Shown: positions 1-11,181, counted from the stretch's first letter. The stretch: 64,000 bases of DNA from Gamarada debralockiae (GCA_002803225.1 NXFV01001552.1:31049-95048), one strand, 5' to 3'. The notes: generated by a model not told the origin, from the sequence alone. Made by a program: numbers and translations.

Positions 1-618
1 TTCAATCAGCCAGGCCTGGTTACTGGTGTCATGGGTGTTATCTTCTTCATCTACAACGCAGCATTCTCGCTGGTACTTCTTATCCTGGTGCTGATCGCTA
101 CCATCTATGCCTTTGTCCGAAAGAACCCAGATTCTCGTTACCAACCAGTTGCTGATGACCGAGCATCCTTCATCAAGTCTCAAACTCAATTGACGACCGA
201 ATTGGATGCATTGGGTGCCACAGCAAGAGGTGACATGAAGAGTGGATACAAACATAATCTTGATCTTGATGACGACAACGATTCATGGTCCTCAGACTCC
301 GTGAGAAACAACCCTGCGAACATGCCACTTCCACCATCCACGGCCAACTCGCAAGCCAACTACAGAGAGCCTCCTCATTCGCCAATTGATCCATCAGTCC
401 CTCTCTTCCCAGCTGGCGGCCCTGGCGGCCCTGGTGGTCGTGGACCACCCCCAGGGTACCAAGACAATCCTCACTCGATGTACCAAGGCCACGACAGAAC
501 GAACACATCATCCCCTGCTCCATACAGAGGGAACTCGTCAACGTCAAACCTGTCGGGTTACAGGATGGCAAATAATGCCAGTCCTGCAGGATTCAGAAGT
601 CAAAACAATGCCAGGTAA
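1..618 (+). CDS. C-terminal part of TRP/Flc-like integral membrane channel protein (5' end outside window)
   Basis: The reading frame is open from base 1 to the TAA at 616-618, so the gene enters from the left edge. The visible part starts with a hydrophobic segment (about residues 10-35 of this fragment) followed by RKNPDSRYQPVADDR and SFIKSQTQ. I recognise this as the conserved junction between the last membrane helix and the cytoplasmic tail in fungal TRP-like/Flc family proteins (ML-like domain plus TRP domain, linked to calcium or FAD transport and wall integrity). The tail is low-complexity, rich in Ser, Pro, Asn and Gly. The stop codon lies within AGGTAAGA, a perfect splice donor, so an extra 3' exon cannot be excluded. 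Family assignment is from memory of the motif; substrate is unknown. Confidence 0.75.
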   Translation, partial: FNQPGLVTGVMGVIFFIYNAAFSLVLLILVLIATIYAFVRKNPDSRYQPVADDRASFIKSQTQLTTELDALGATARGDMKSGYKHNLDLDDDNDSWSSDSVRNNPANMPLPPSTANSQANYREPPHSPIDPSVPLFPAGGPGGPGGRGPPPGYQDNPHSMYQGHDRTNTSSPAPYRGNSSTSNLSGYRMANNASPAGFRSQNNAR

Positions 619-1802
619 GAAACCCTCTTCAATCAGAAACGAATGCAAAATAACATCAAAATAGTCCTTGGCAACGCGGAGCAGGTTATGACCACTAATG
701 ATCGGACTTATTGGGCGTTTCTACCCTGCCGATATTTTATTCGGCAAAAGGGACTGGTGTTATTTTTTTTTTTACTTGCATATCTACGAGCAGTAGCGGC
801 AACAAGGCTGTTGACTGCGTGGAATGAGTTCTCTTTTATTCTGGAAAATCCACATGCATTAGATCCAATACCAATGGACGACGGCATCATATTCAGTGAC
901 ACCATCTCCCCGTCACTCGGACCTCTTTCCACGAGGATCCAAATATACTTCTACTAGTACATCACACGACATTTGAGAGAAAACATATTTCGTTGCGTCA
1001 TGGGAATGGATTGGGTAGGATGGCATTCTGAATTCTTCTGATAAATGAAGGAAGATGGGAATGCAGTGGAGGGATTCTTTGATTGGTATGAGGACGGGGT
1101 GTATAGATGAGCTTTTGCATTGCTTGTGTTGAGCGGGCAATGTGGTATATAATCATGGTTCATTAAAGGAGGTGATATTGTGTCTGTTACAGACGAACGG
1201 TGCGATGGTGTATGAATAGACTATTGAGAGGTTCTATTTATGATCGTCCCATTCTGGGATTGTGATTCTTGTGTGCTTGTTGTGAATTTTGGTCTGATGG
1301 AAAGAAGTCTTTCGAGAGTGGCTTAACATTGTCGAGATGGGTGGCCAGTTGCAGTGATGTGAAGCTTGATAGTTCCTTCTCTACGATAGCTCGATACTGG
1401 CTGCCGTTTTTAGAATCCCACATATCCGCCTCAAAGCAAGGGTCGACCGAAAGGGGACGAAGCGACTCAGCGTCGAAAGAAGCATCACAACTATATGTAC
1501 CTATCAAGGTGCCAGAATTTCGAAAGCCAAAGTTTATTTTGACCAAATGGGAATTCCTTTGTGGACTGGAGTCTCTCGTCGGTTTTAAGAAGGTACCGAA
1601 TGTTGCCAGGTTGGGAATTTCGTTGTCAACTGAAGTCAACGTACTTAACAAGCCCCATTTTCTCAGCATACACAGCTCTCATCCATGATCTACATCTCCC
1701 AAACGCACTTGAATCCTCACTACACTTAATTTTCCAACCCATCGCTCACCGCGCATACTTAACCCCTTCAGCCACCCCTACACAAACCTCCAAGCCCCCA
1801 AA
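619..1802. other. Intergenic, no supported gene
   Basis: This holds the 3' region of the TRP-like gene and the promoter of the next gene. There is a T-tract near 761-772 and a pyrimidine-rich stretch with CACTACACTTAATTTTCC just before the next start codon. Two opposing open frames of about 140 codons (1238-1669 and 1269-1688) mirror each other and show no recognisable family. Confidence 0.5.
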
Positions 1803-2459
1803 ATGGGCAACAACATATCAATAGATTCCTACCTAGACACCTCCACCTGCGGCGACCGCAACATCACCTGGGCCTACCTCACCCACTCCGGACATCTCCC
1901 CCCTCCCTATTCCTCCTGCCCCAGCGCAGCTCGCGTCCTGAAAGGCCATTGCTGCGAAGATGGGACTTGTAGACCGAGTCCGCTGTCGGAGTGGGAAAGG
2001 TATGAGTGGTATGATTGGAATGGGCTTGGATTTCCGTACAAGACGGGAGATGGGAAGGTGAGGGTGGGCGGGATGAAGGGCGGGAAGGTGTGTCAGCCGC
2101 CGATTTCGAGACGGGGGCTGGGATCTGGTGTTGGGGGGACGGATTTTGGGATGGAGGTGGGAGATTGGGATGGGCTTGGGGAGGGGTATGGGGAGCGACA
2201 GACTACCAACCGACCTTATGATCGGCAGGATGAGGGTTTGACAGCGTTGGTTATTATGGGTGTTGTGTTCGGTGGGCTCTTATTGGGGTTGCTGATTTGG
2301 GCCGTTGCGAGGATGATGGTGAAGAAGAGGGAGGGAAAGGCTGGAAAGTGTATTGAGGGTGGACGGGTTGAGAAAGGTGAGCAGGGTGAGGGGGAAGAGG
2401 AGATTGTGTATGTGGCACATGTGGAGGTTGCTGAGCTTGAGAAGGTTGTGCTGCGTTGA
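1803..2459 (+). CDS. Small Cys-containing single-pass membrane protein, function unknown
   Basis: A 218-residue single-exon frame starting at an ATG in the context CCAAAATGG. The N-terminal half carries spaced cysteines (C16, C39, C51, C52, C57 and C97 by count), including a CC pair, and an early NIT glycosylation site. One strong membrane helix follows at about residues 147-170 (ALVIMGVVFGGLLLGLL), with a positively charged MMVKKREGKAGK stop-transfer sequence and an acidic cytoplasmic tail. No cleavable signal peptide is obvious, so a type III or unannotated 5' exon arrangement is possible. The layout resembles the many short, orphan Cys-rich membrane proteins of Pezizomycotina. I do not recognise a family. 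Gly-rich sequence in the middle is GC-rich and may be partly disordered. Confidence 0.55.
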   Translation: MGNNISIDSYLDTSTCGDRNITWAYLTHSGHLPPPYSSCPSAARVLKGHCCEDGTCRPSPLSEWERYEWYDWNGLGFPYKTGDGKVRVGGMKGGKVCQPPISRRGLGSGVGGTDFGMEVGDWDGLGEGYGERQTTNRPYDRQDEGLTALVIMGVVFGGLLLGLLIWAVARMMVKKREGKAGKCIEGGRVEKGEQGEGEEEIVYVAHVEVAELEKVVLR

Positions 2460-2926
2460 TGATGACGGAAGGACTTAGGAGAGTGGATTGTGGTGAATGT
2501 GCTCTTTTTGGGAGTTGGAATGGCACGAGTGATATGCTGAACTGACTGTTAAGGTTTTCGGGTTTGGTGTTGTGTAGACGACATAAGTGAGGTGAGGCAG
2601 CTACTTGGGCTGTGTGGTAAGCCTTGCTTGGTTGTATCTAAGCAGCTATTCTGTGGAAGAACAACGGATAGATGTCCAGACAGAAACCTTGACTTAAGCA
2701 GGAAAACAGAGAAGGGGGGATTGCGTCTATTCATCTCTATGTGCGACTCCCCAAACAGCTGCTTCACTGCCATTGTCTTTGCCTGTGTGCACTTCTCCCT
2801 CCCTTCGCAATACAAAGCTGTACTTCCCATATCTACAACCCCCATTTTTTCACTCGGGTCTTTTGTACAGATTCTTCGTATGAACTTATAATACATATAT
2901 ATTACACTCTCCCTCTACGATCCTTC
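2460..2926. other. Convergent intergenic region
   Basis: Lies between the 3' ends of the membrane-protein gene (+) and the Nat2-like gene (-). Nothing beyond presumed 3' untranslated sequence is visible; opposing open frames at 2549-2896 are not supported. Confidence 0.5.
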
Positions 2927-4215
2927 TCATTTCTTCTTCGGCGGGATAGCAGCACGTTTTAGAGCCTTCGCCTCCTTCGTTGTCCGTTTCCCGATATCCC
3001 ATCCCCAGCCCCTTAGTACCTTGACGACTTTTGGTGTGATGGCTGCGGTGATGGGGACTCGGACGAAGATGAAAGATTTGTGGATTGCATAGGCGAGGGC
3101 GAGTTGTGTTGTTAGACCTATCCAGACTGTTAGCATTTTAACAGGTTCATCTGATACTAGTTGAGGAATTGGATGGGGTATATGGAGATGGTGATAAGGA
3201 TGGAAGAGAGGTGACACGTACTAGCATCCATCTTGTTCGCCTTATCCGCCTCTTCGACGCCCCAACCTGCCACCTCGACGTGCTCGCTGACTTGGTTGCT
3301 GCCTTCTATGTCATGTTCGGCCTTCTTCATTGACATACGCCAGTCGTGCCATGTTTGTTTGACGGAGTTGGGGATGAAGCTCTGTACTGTGGATACTATG
3401 GTGTGCTCCCATTCTCCTGTAGATTGATCGTTAGCATTTTGTTCTGCTTTCGACTGGAGTAATGAGACGAGAGTGGAGTGTCTAGTCTGCAGAGATTATT
3501 CCGTCCCTTTCGTTGTCTTGCCTTGCCAGACCAGAATGCTCCCATCCACTGCCCAATTGTCCCTATGCTCCAAACCCCCTTCCAGGGCATATTCCTCATG
3601 TATGTGTGTCTATTTCTCTACAACTCTGCCGATAATCCTCGCTCTCTCCGGCCTCTAAGCCCAGCACCAACCAAACCCTTCCCAAAAGAATCAAGAAAAT
3701 TTTCACTTACCAATCCGATCCGTCCCCAAATGCCTAACCAGCATATAACAAAACGGCAAATCCAACGCGCTCAGCGCGAAGTATACTCCCAGCGCACTCC
3801 ATCCATACTCTCTACTCAACTTCCTCAATCTCGCACTTAAAGAGGTTGGCTCTGCTTCCGTTGCTCCTGCTGCGCCGGGAGAACCTAGATTCGGTGTAGG
3901 ATTCGGCGACGTAGGTTTGCCGTTTAGTCGTGCCCGCGAGTTGTGGAAGAAGCGGAGAGTGCTGCGGAGGCGTTGTAGGATTGTGTTGTTTCGGAGTGAT
4001 GATGGGGAGAAGGAGGGAGAGGGCCGGGCGTGTGAGGAGAATGTGAAATTCGTGGATTTGGTGGTGGTGAAGGAGGAGGGTTTTGAGCGAGTTGAGCGCG
4101 TGGTTGTGAAGGTTCGTTGGGTGAGAGTTTGGGGTATTCGTAGAGCTGATCTTGAGGTCTGGAAGGATCGCGAGACACCGCGAACGGAGGTGGTGGAGAG
4201 GGAGGTTCGTAACAT
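2927..4215 (-). CDS. DUF1279 (FAM210/Nat2-like) mitochondrial inner-membrane protein
   Basis: Three exons on the minus strand: 4215-3711, 3416-3222 and 3117-2927 (296 residues). Donors read GTAAGTGA and GTACGTG; the joined frame is open throughout. The first 100 or so residues are rich in Arg, Ser and Thr with almost no acids, a typical mitochondrial presequence region. The conserved domain begins at LSARLRKLSREYGWSALGVY and runs through a membrane helix, the GGEWEHT junction and TTQLALAYAIHKSFIFVRVP to a basic C-terminus GWDIGKRTTKEAK. This is the DUF1279 arrangement found in yeast Nat2 and animal FAM210A/B, proteins associated with mitochondrial membranes and translation. The splice phases (1 and 1) restore the domain exactly, which supports the model. 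The annotation of yeast Nat2 as an acetyltransferase is doubtful, so I do not assign an activity. Confidence 0.8.
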
Positions 4216-4926
4216 GTTGAACGTATGGAGATTGTGGTGGAAGATAGAGGTCGGGGTAGAGACTGGACAGAGACTTCGGTGTCGGATCCGTACAAATACA
4301 ACCTCCCAATCTTGCAGATTCTCTGGCCTCTTCTTGACTCCCTATCTATCCTCTCAAATCACCAAAGGCCTTCAAACAAGTCTTCGAAGCTCTCTCTCGG
4401 GGATTGTAGCTCTCGTCCGACTGCTCCGGCCCAACAATACTGAAGTCGCGTGCCTCTCTCGTTTTGTCCTGTAAGGGAACGAAATTATCGTTTAGATCAG
4501 TGGATCTCTGGTCAATCTATTAAAAATATTATTATACGTATTAAGGGTGGTTGTAGTTGGCGAACGTTGGATTCAGTTGTGGTCTGACAGCATCAAAAAA
4601 ATCTATTTGGTCGGCAAAATCCACTTGAGCCGACAGGGGGAGCGCTGCAGAATGACGCTACAGCTTTAGAATGTTCCTCTGCCGCTTTTGTCTGTGGATC
4701 CAGTCTTTAAGGCAGCGGACAAAGGGGGCTCAGGTTCACAACGAAAAGACATGAAGGACATGATATGTACTTTTCCCGGGCGCAATTTCCAGCTGTCCTC
4801 CAGACTATATACATGCAAACACAAGTCCTTGAGCTGCATAAGAGATAAATACGGTAAAGGTAATCAATATGCACATTGAATCGAATCGAATCCTCCCTCC
4901 AAAACCCAAAATCCCTTTGCTATCCC
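4216..4926. other. Promoter of Nat2-like gene and 3' flank of pectinesterase
   Basis: Both neighbours are on the minus strand. AT-rich TATTAAAAATATTATTATACG lies near 4518. No gene-like frame with family similarity is visible. Confidence 0.45.
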
Positions 4927-5958
4927 CTATGCAAGGTAGCTTGTATCAACCCAGCTGGTGTACGAGCTTCCCAAAATGGTTGAGATGGTGAGAGCGGAGC
5001 TGAGCTTGGTGGAGAAACTGGCTCGTGTTCCAGATGCGCCAGTGCCGGTGTTGCCGTACTCCTCGAAGGTCACGTCCTCTGTGTTGGGTTCGCTGGAACT
5101 CCATACTTCCCAGCCAGCAGAGTTGATGATGTCGCTCAAGACGGTGTTTTGGAAGCAGACCCTGGCATACTCAGACCATGGGCGGCCGAGGTAGACGGTT
5201 CCGCTGCCAGCTGTAGAGCTGCCAGACGCAGCGACTGAGGACTTGTTGATCACATAGTAGGAAACGTCAGATGAAGATGAGCGTCCGTTAGCAGTGATAG
5301 CTCCTCCACCAGCAGAGACTCTGATGTCTGAGGAATCAATCCAGATCCTGGCATGTTGGCCGAAAATGAAGTCGACGGCACCTTGGATATAGCACTTTCC
5401 GTAAACTTGGTTTCCAGTCTCAGCCAAGAGGGTGTCTTGGTAGCCATAGAATCCAACTCCGTAATAGCCCTGTTGGGTGTTGTAGGCTGAGAGAGCAATA
5501 GCCTGGGATCCTGAGCCGTAGGTGTTCTTAATGTTGATGTTGTAGAATTTGGTGTTTTCGGCCAAGTTGATCACTGTTCCGGTGGCTTCATCATCTGCGG
5601 CGCCGCTAGCAAGACTAGAGCTGTGCTGGATGTTGACAACATTGCTGGTGTATGAGGTGGTGTCGGTTGTGTAGCCGTAGATGGTGAGGGCAGCAGATCG
5701 CGCTGGGATAGTGACTTGCTCGGTATATGTTCCAGGCAAGATGAAGATGCTCTGAGCGGTTGTGGATGTAGTGCTCAAGGAGTTGATGGCAGCTTGAATC
5801 TGAGATTATTAGTATTAAGATTTGAGATTTGGAAGGGGATAACTTACGGTAGAATATGTGCCTCCCGAACCAACGGTGATGGCACCAGAGGGAGCCGATG
5901 TTCGGCTCGCAGCCAGTGCTGCCGACACAAAAGAGCAGATAGAAAGTAGAAGACGCAT
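4927..5958 (-). CDS. Secreted pectin methylesterase (CE8 family)
   Basis: Two exons: 5958-5848 and 5799-4927 (327 residues); the 48-nt intron has GTAAGTT, a TACTAAT branch site and CTCAG. The start gives MRLLLSICSFVSAALA, a clear signal peptide, so the enzyme is exported. It hydrolyses methyl esters of pectin, releasing methanol and making polygalacturonate available to polygalacturonases. Hallmarks of carbohydrate esterase family 8 are present: YGYQDTLL (catalytic acid near D159), GAVDFIFG (nucleophile near D180) and YLGRPW (Arg near 243). Length matches fungal single-domain enzymes, with no carbohydrate-binding module. Its divergent neighbour across 1.6 kb is an endopolygalacturonase, the next enzyme in pectin breakdown. 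A TATAAGG on the minus strand sits about 80 bp upstream of the ATG. Confidence 0.95.
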
Positions 5959-6035
5959 TATGTGAGAGGGTAAAAGAACGTGATGTATCAAAACATATGG
6001 TGATGAGCAGAAGGTACGAGGCGCCAAGAGACGAA

Positions 6036-6042
6036 CCTTATA
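6036..6042 (-). promoter_or_regulatory. Possible TATA element of the pectinesterase gene
   Basis: TATAAGG on the minus strand, about 80 bp upstream of the ATG at 5958. Position and sequence fit a fungal TATA box; not proven. Confidence 0.35.
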
Positions 6043-7449
6043 GGAATACGACCCTGGAGAATTGTATGACAACGGAGAGACAAAATGAAGTCCATGGCGA
6101 ATCCGGCCAAGCCCAAATTGCAGGTCGAAGCCACTGGGCTCCGGATAATTTCTGAAAGGATCAGAATGTGGGGAAGAAGGCCTGCAAAGAAGTCACGAAA
6201 AGCCTCATCGGCAAGGGGGTATTTGTGATAGAGTCGAACTTGATAGGAACGCATAAGCTCTTTCAAGATGATCTGCTGCGGATAATCAGAGGATTTCGAA
6301 ATCCCACCTCTCAGACGGGATCTTACACACCATTCTGCCAGTTATCCTCAATTTCAAGTACCGATTGGGTGGAAATTCAATTTAAAAACAAAACATAAAT
6401 ATTCCATGCCGGCTGTGGTAGATAGAGTATTAGTGGATCTCCAACTAAGCTTTGAAACGTGACTATCAAGCATTGAGTGGTTGCTGGGATAGCACGGACG
6501 AAGCCTTGTATCTTTTGTTCATTTACTGCGACCTCTAATTCCGGTGATCCTTGGTGGGCTTTGCAAGGCCACCAATCAAAGACGGAAGTGGGCGGGTTTT
6601 CGACGTGGCCTGGAAGCAGGAACGCGTGCTGAAATGACTGCTGGTCCCCTTTACTTGCGAGCGAAATCCTATGAAGGGCTACTCAGATCCCCGCTGAAGC
6701 TGTACTCGAGACCTGCTGTTGACCGTCTTGGGACTTGAACGCTCTCAGGTTCCGAGTGAATTGCTGTGGATTGACAATCTGTTGTAGCATGGAAAACGTG
6801 GTGAAAAGTTCATACGGAGGTCATTGCCGAATGCTCGACCCCCGCGAGTTGCACGAACGGCGATGGAGAATTCGCGATGGAGAATCAACTATTATTTACC
6901 GGTACTCATTAGACGTTCCATAGCTATGCGACTTGTCAACCTGTCAGCCTGATGAGGAAACCGTTTTGAACCCGTGGTCTTGAAAAATTGGTAAGATTTG
7001 AGGAGGCTCCGATATCTGAATGGAGGGAATTAACTTGGTGTTGGGCCCACCAATTACGACTAATCGGCTTATATTCTACCCCACAGTTGGGGCCGCAACT
7101 TTAATTTACACGAAACGGGAAGGTACCTCCGTACCGAAGTCTTCAAGTAAACACCCTAACACCCTTCGACCTCAGCTCCACCAAGAGGAGATCCAAGCTG
7201 TGCCGATTGCTGCCATTCCTTCTTTTGGCAACGTGGAATGCATAATGGGGCCTTTCATTTAGAGTAAGGACGGGACTCATCTAAATGATAAAAGCCCATC
7301 CTTAGCGGAATGGCTTGATGACGGTGCGAAAAAGCCTAGAGGGGATCACTGGGCCTGCATGACAAGGCAATTTGTATACCAAAAACGTCTGTGGGATTTC
7401 TCCTAGCGAAGATGTCTTAGATCAAGCTCATCTCCTCTTCGCTTGGCCA

Positions 7450-7455
7450 TATAAG
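7450..7455 (+). promoter_or_regulatory. Possible TATA element of the polygalacturonase gene
   Basis: TATAAG about 122 bp upstream of the ATG at 7572, followed by pyrimidine-rich sequence typical of strongly expressed fungal genes. Confidence 0.4.
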
Positions 7456-7571
7456 ATGCCTCTGTAGTGCCCTTGGCTACCTTTTCTTTCCAGTCTCCCA
7501 TTCTATACCTTCTCTCTTGGTATCTTGGCAGACTCTCCTTTTCAGACACTCTTTTAACCTCATCTTCCATA

Positions 7572-8972
7572 ATGGTTCAATTCATCAAGGCCCTTGGGCT
7601 CTTGCTCAGTGCGGGCACTTTTGTTTCGGCGGTCCCTAGTAAGTACTTCTCAGAGTCTTCGGGCCGAGTTCGTGAGTTGTAGCTGAAGCTATGCTTCCGG
7701 AAACGGATTTCAATTGAGTTCAAGACTCATGAAACCTCGCTCGGCTCTCTCCCTCTTCCCCATTTGAGAAAATGCTGACTCCGATATTTTCACAGTGCCC
7801 ACTGCGGCTCCTGACCTCAACAACGCTGCTTCTCTTCACAAGCGTGCTTCTTGCACTTTCACTGCTGCCTCTGCCGCTAGCAAGTCAAAGACATCTTGTG
7901 CTACCATTGTTTTGGACAACATTGCTGTTCCATCTGGCACCACTTTGGATCTCACCGGTCTTACATCGGGTACTCATGTGAGCCTCATAACCCACTACTC
8001 TTGGACAATCTAACAAGTTTTGAGGTCATCTTCGAGGGAACAACCACCTTCGGCTACGAAGAGTGGTCCGGCCCCCTGATCTCCGTTTCCGGAACAGACA
8101 TCGTAGTGACTGGAGCCTCGGGCCACGAAATCAATGGAGAAGGAGCCAAATGGTGGGACGGAAAGGGTTCCAATAGCGGCGGCAAGACCAAGCCCAAGTT
8201 CTTCTACGCCCACTCTCTGAAGGGCACGTCCTCCATCACTGGTCTCAACATCGTCAACACTCCCGTCCAAGCCTTCTCGATCGACTCCTCCACCGGTCTC
8301 ACCCTCACAGACATCACTATCGATAACTCTGCCGGAGATACCGATTCACTCGGTCACAACACCGATGGTTTCGATGTTGGTTCTTCCACTGATATTACGA
8401 TCTCCGGCGCTGTCGTGAAGAACCAGGATGATTGCTTGGCTATTAACTCTGGTACTACTATCAAGTTCACCGGGGGCAACTGCTCAGGAGGTCACGGTCT
8501 CTCAGTCGGTTCCGTAGGAGGCCGAAGCGATAACACTGTTGATGGCGTTACCATTGAATCATCTTCAGTCACTAATTCCGTGAACGGTATCCGTATCAAG
8601 ACAGTTAGCGGAGCTACCGGAACAGTCAAGGGCGTTGCTTTCGAGAGTATCACTATGTCTGGTATCTCTGGTTACGGTATTGTTATTGAGCAGGATTATG
8701 AGAATGGAAGCCCCGTAAGTCTATTCCAGATCTAATAAGATAGAGTGGTTTGCTGATTTGTGCTTGAACAGACTGGAATCCCAACAGCCGGTGTCCCCAT
8801 CACCGACCTCACAGTCTCCAAGGTCACCGGATCCGTCGACTCCAGCGCAACCAACATCTATATCCTGTGTGCATCCGGAGCTTGCTCTAACTGGACCTGG
8901 AGTGGTAATGATATCACTGGAGGAAAGACGAGCACCAAGTGCAAGAACATTCCTTCAGGCGCTTCTTGCTAA
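7572..8972 (+). CDS. Secreted endopolygalacturonase (GH28)
   Basis: Four exons: 7572-7638, 7796-7977, 8025-8714 and 8772-8972 (379 residues). The first intron (157 nt) splits the prepropeptide; the others are 47 and 57 nt. A signal peptide ([20 protein letters not shown]) is followed by a propeptide ending near HKR, a kexin-type site. The enzyme cleaves alpha-1,4 linkages inside polygalacturonate. Catalytic GH28 residues are all present by count: D197 (NTD), D218-D219 (QDD), H240 (GHG), R273 and K275 (RIK). Their spacing equals that of Aspergillus PGII (D180, D201, D202, H223, R256, K258) with a constant offset of 17, which strongly supports the exon model. It probably acts with the divergent pectin methylesterase, which exposes its substrate. 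Confidence 0.97.
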
Positions 8973-10041
8973 GTGTTTGTTGATGGGTGGGTTAGGCTTG
9001 AAGCTTGTGGAGGGGAAAGTCGCTGGCGAGAAGTAAGGAGTGAGGACGCAGTCCATTTATATTCTGCTGTATAAATTTGACAAAAAGCAATTTATATTCT
9101 TGCATATCACAATGATACCCTTGACGACACTTCTAAACATCTTCGTTCTTCTGCTGCTTCATGTGAAAGCATCAATTATCTCGGAAGCGATGAGAGGAAA
9201 TGCGGTCGTCGAGACCATGATCAAAGCCCATCCTCTGGCATACTCTTACACCCTCCCGTAACTGTCGTCTGTTGCTTTGGACTTTGTACACAGTGCGGAT
9301 TTTCGATAACTATATCGTGTCAATAGCTATCTCTGTCGCGAGGGATTTTTCCTTGTCGACAGTCCCAGCGATGTTGACCATTCATATCCAATCACAATTT
9401 ATCATGGAAAACTCCGAGAAGAGGTCATTCTACAGAAGACAGAGTTATTGAGTGGAACGTCGGTATAAGATGGGATACCTCAGCAAGCGATCTGCTCTGA
9501 CGGGTGGTAGAGACGCGCTCCCAATATACGAGGGGATTTCGAGGAATGTGGTGAGGGGGAAAGGAGGCTCTAGGTATTTGAAATTGTTCAAATTCAATCA
9601 GCATGGAATGGCTTAGAGAAGATATCTCATGGTTTGTTAATTTGTAGCTTACATTTGTGTAGTTTGTTCAATTCATGTCAATGATAGTCCCCCAGATTCT
9701 AGGACTAAGAACGTCCATATATCCAGCCCCAGGATGGTTCAATACCAGTGAATGATTCACAGGGATACTCACTATGTTGAAGTTACCTCGAGAGTAACAG
9801 CTTACAGCGCTTACTTTCACAGCTAAGATAGAGATCATTGGGTACTTAGACACTTACTCAATAAAGCCAATTCCAGAGTCTTATCTTTCTGTATGAGTCT
9901 ACCGTCCAAAACGCCGCGCCATGCAATTCCCCCAAGAATTCCTTTCCGTTCCAATGTCCCACTGTCATACCAGCATAACTCATTTCGTACAACTCAGGCC
10001 CCAGTATTCCTCTGCCAGTTACTCCTCAACCCTCCTCAGCA
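8973..10041. other. Convergent intergenic region, no supported gene
   Basis: About 1.1 kb between the polygalacturonase (+) and YPI1 (-) 3' ends. Only short frames without recognisable similarity are present. Confidence 0.5.
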
Positions 10042-10716
10042 TCAGCTCTTCTCCTTCACACCACCACTCTTAGCCTTAGGCATCTTCTCATACGCATTCG
10101 GACTCCTCGCCCTCCCCTTCCCTTTGCCCTTCCTCCTTCCATGACTGTGCCCATGTCCATGATCGTGATTATGCCCATGATTATGTCCTTCCCGTCTCGG
10201 TGGTCTCGCAGACCCATCATCCCCGCTATCGTTATCGCTGTCATCTGAGGAGCTGGAACTCTCATCGCTGGATTCGTCGATTCCGCGTGGGGCGTGGTAT
10301 ATGCAGCATACTATTCCGCAAATTAGCATTTGCTCCCAGATCCTCTCCACGAACCTAAAATTTTCTTCCCATTCTCCAACCAGCCTCCTATTCCGCAAAA
10401 ACCACACCATAAACCCAGCAGAACAGAGAGAAGAAAGGTAAGAATAAAGCAACGCGCCTTTACTGCTCTTCCTTCCCAACCCCTCATTATCAACCACACC
10501 CTCCGCCCACTGTATCCTCTTGCGTATCCTCTCACCACCATCTCCTACATCGCTCTCAGCCTCTTCCTCTCTCGTTGCCCCTCGAAGATGTAACACCGCT
10601 TGCGTTTGTCGAGGTTCCGTCGTTGTTATGGAAGGTGCGGGCTCGACTTGGACTTGGGTCTGAGGACCGCGTGTGCGTGTCCCGAGGGGTGTGGAGGAGC
10701 GGGAGAGCGTCGCCAT
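10042..10716 (-). CDS. YPI1: Type 1 protein phosphatase regulator Ypi1 (inhibitor-3 family)
   Basis: Proposed exons 10716-10458 and 10310-10042 give 175 residues. The start MATLSRSSTP is chosen because family similarity begins shortly after it, although the frame is open further upstream. The conserved core includes VLHLRG, RKRIQWAEGVVDNEGLG, RKSSK and VCCIYHAPRG, then an acidic Ser/Asp run, a His/Gly-rich segment and the family-typical SPNAYEKMPK. The protein binds and regulates the PP1 catalytic subunit (Glc7), mainly in the nucleus. Between RKSSK and VCCIYH lie 147 nt with no stop and divisible by three. They fit an intron of GC-AG type (GGCGCGTTG donor). An alternative GTAAAG donor six bases upstream would alter the conserved core. 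Retention would insert 49 hydrophobic residues into the PP1-binding region. Confidence 0.85.
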   Translation of the reverse strand: MATLSRSSTPLGTRTRGPQTQVQVEPAPSITTTEPRQTQAVLHLRGATREEEAESDVGDGGERIRKRIQWAEGVVDNEGLGRKSSKGALLYSYLSSLCSAGFMVWFLRNRRLVGEWEENFRFVERIWEQMLICGIVCCIYHAPRGIDESSDESSSSSDDSDNDSGDDGSARPPRREGHNHGHNHDHGHGHSHGRRKGKGKGRARSPNAYEKMPKAKSGGVKEKS

Positions 10717-11181
10717 CTTGCCTTCCTTAACTATTCGTCTCTGAATGTGGAGTGGTCGGTGAGGAACTAGGTGTTTGGGCCCTTGTGGGGGAAGGCTGCT
10801 GTGTTTTCGAGGCGGGATATCAATCTTGATTTTGTAACCAAGCGTTCTTGAAAGAAACCTTTGCACAGATCGGGGATTTATGATCGAGATACGTGTGCGT
10901 AGATTTCTGGTATGGTAGGAGAATATGAGAAGGGGGAGAATTAGGGAAATCGGGAGGTTGTTTCCAGGTTTATTTGTTTGGCGGCATGGAAGTTCGTTGC
11001 CCCCCACGTCACTTTTGCCGACTCTCCCCGCGACGGGAATGAGAGGCATCACGTGGGCTTTAAAAGGGCCTCCTTTTCATTTACCGTTGAATTCATACCC
11101 GTTCCGCAATACGAAAGAGAACGATGTTTTGGCAAAAAGCATTTATACATTAACTCACTGCCGTATTCTATAATTCATCTA
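10717..11181. promoter_or_regulatory. YPI1 upstream region
   Basis: Promoter and leader of YPI1 (minus strand) and the 3' end of the next minus-strand gene. No other feature is visible. Confidence 0.45.

Larger units (their letters stand above)
5959..7571. promoter_or_regulatory. Shared divergent upstream region of the pectinesterase and polygalacturonase genes
   Basis: This 1.6 kb stretch separates two divergent secreted pectin enzymes and contains no convincing gene. It includes several SYGGRG (CreA-type) hexamers on either strand, for example near 6168, 6689, 6840 and 7079, but their number is about what chance gives. Putative TATA boxes lie near each end. Confidence 0.5.

Noticed and set aside
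1238..1688. Two overlapping open frames of about 140 codons on opposite strands
   Set aside because: They mirror each other, match no family, lack supporting splice or start context and lie in the 3' flank of the first gene.
3812..4474. Long frames of 125-185 codons in other frames over the Nat2-like first exon
   Set aside because: They are shadows of the low-complexity mitochondrial presequence region; their composition (Arg/Glu or Ser/Pro/His rich) follows from it.
5959..7571. Several SYGGRG (CreA-type) hexamers in the divergent pectin promoter
   Set aside because: About six are expected by chance on both strands in 1.6 kb, so no enrichment can be claimed.
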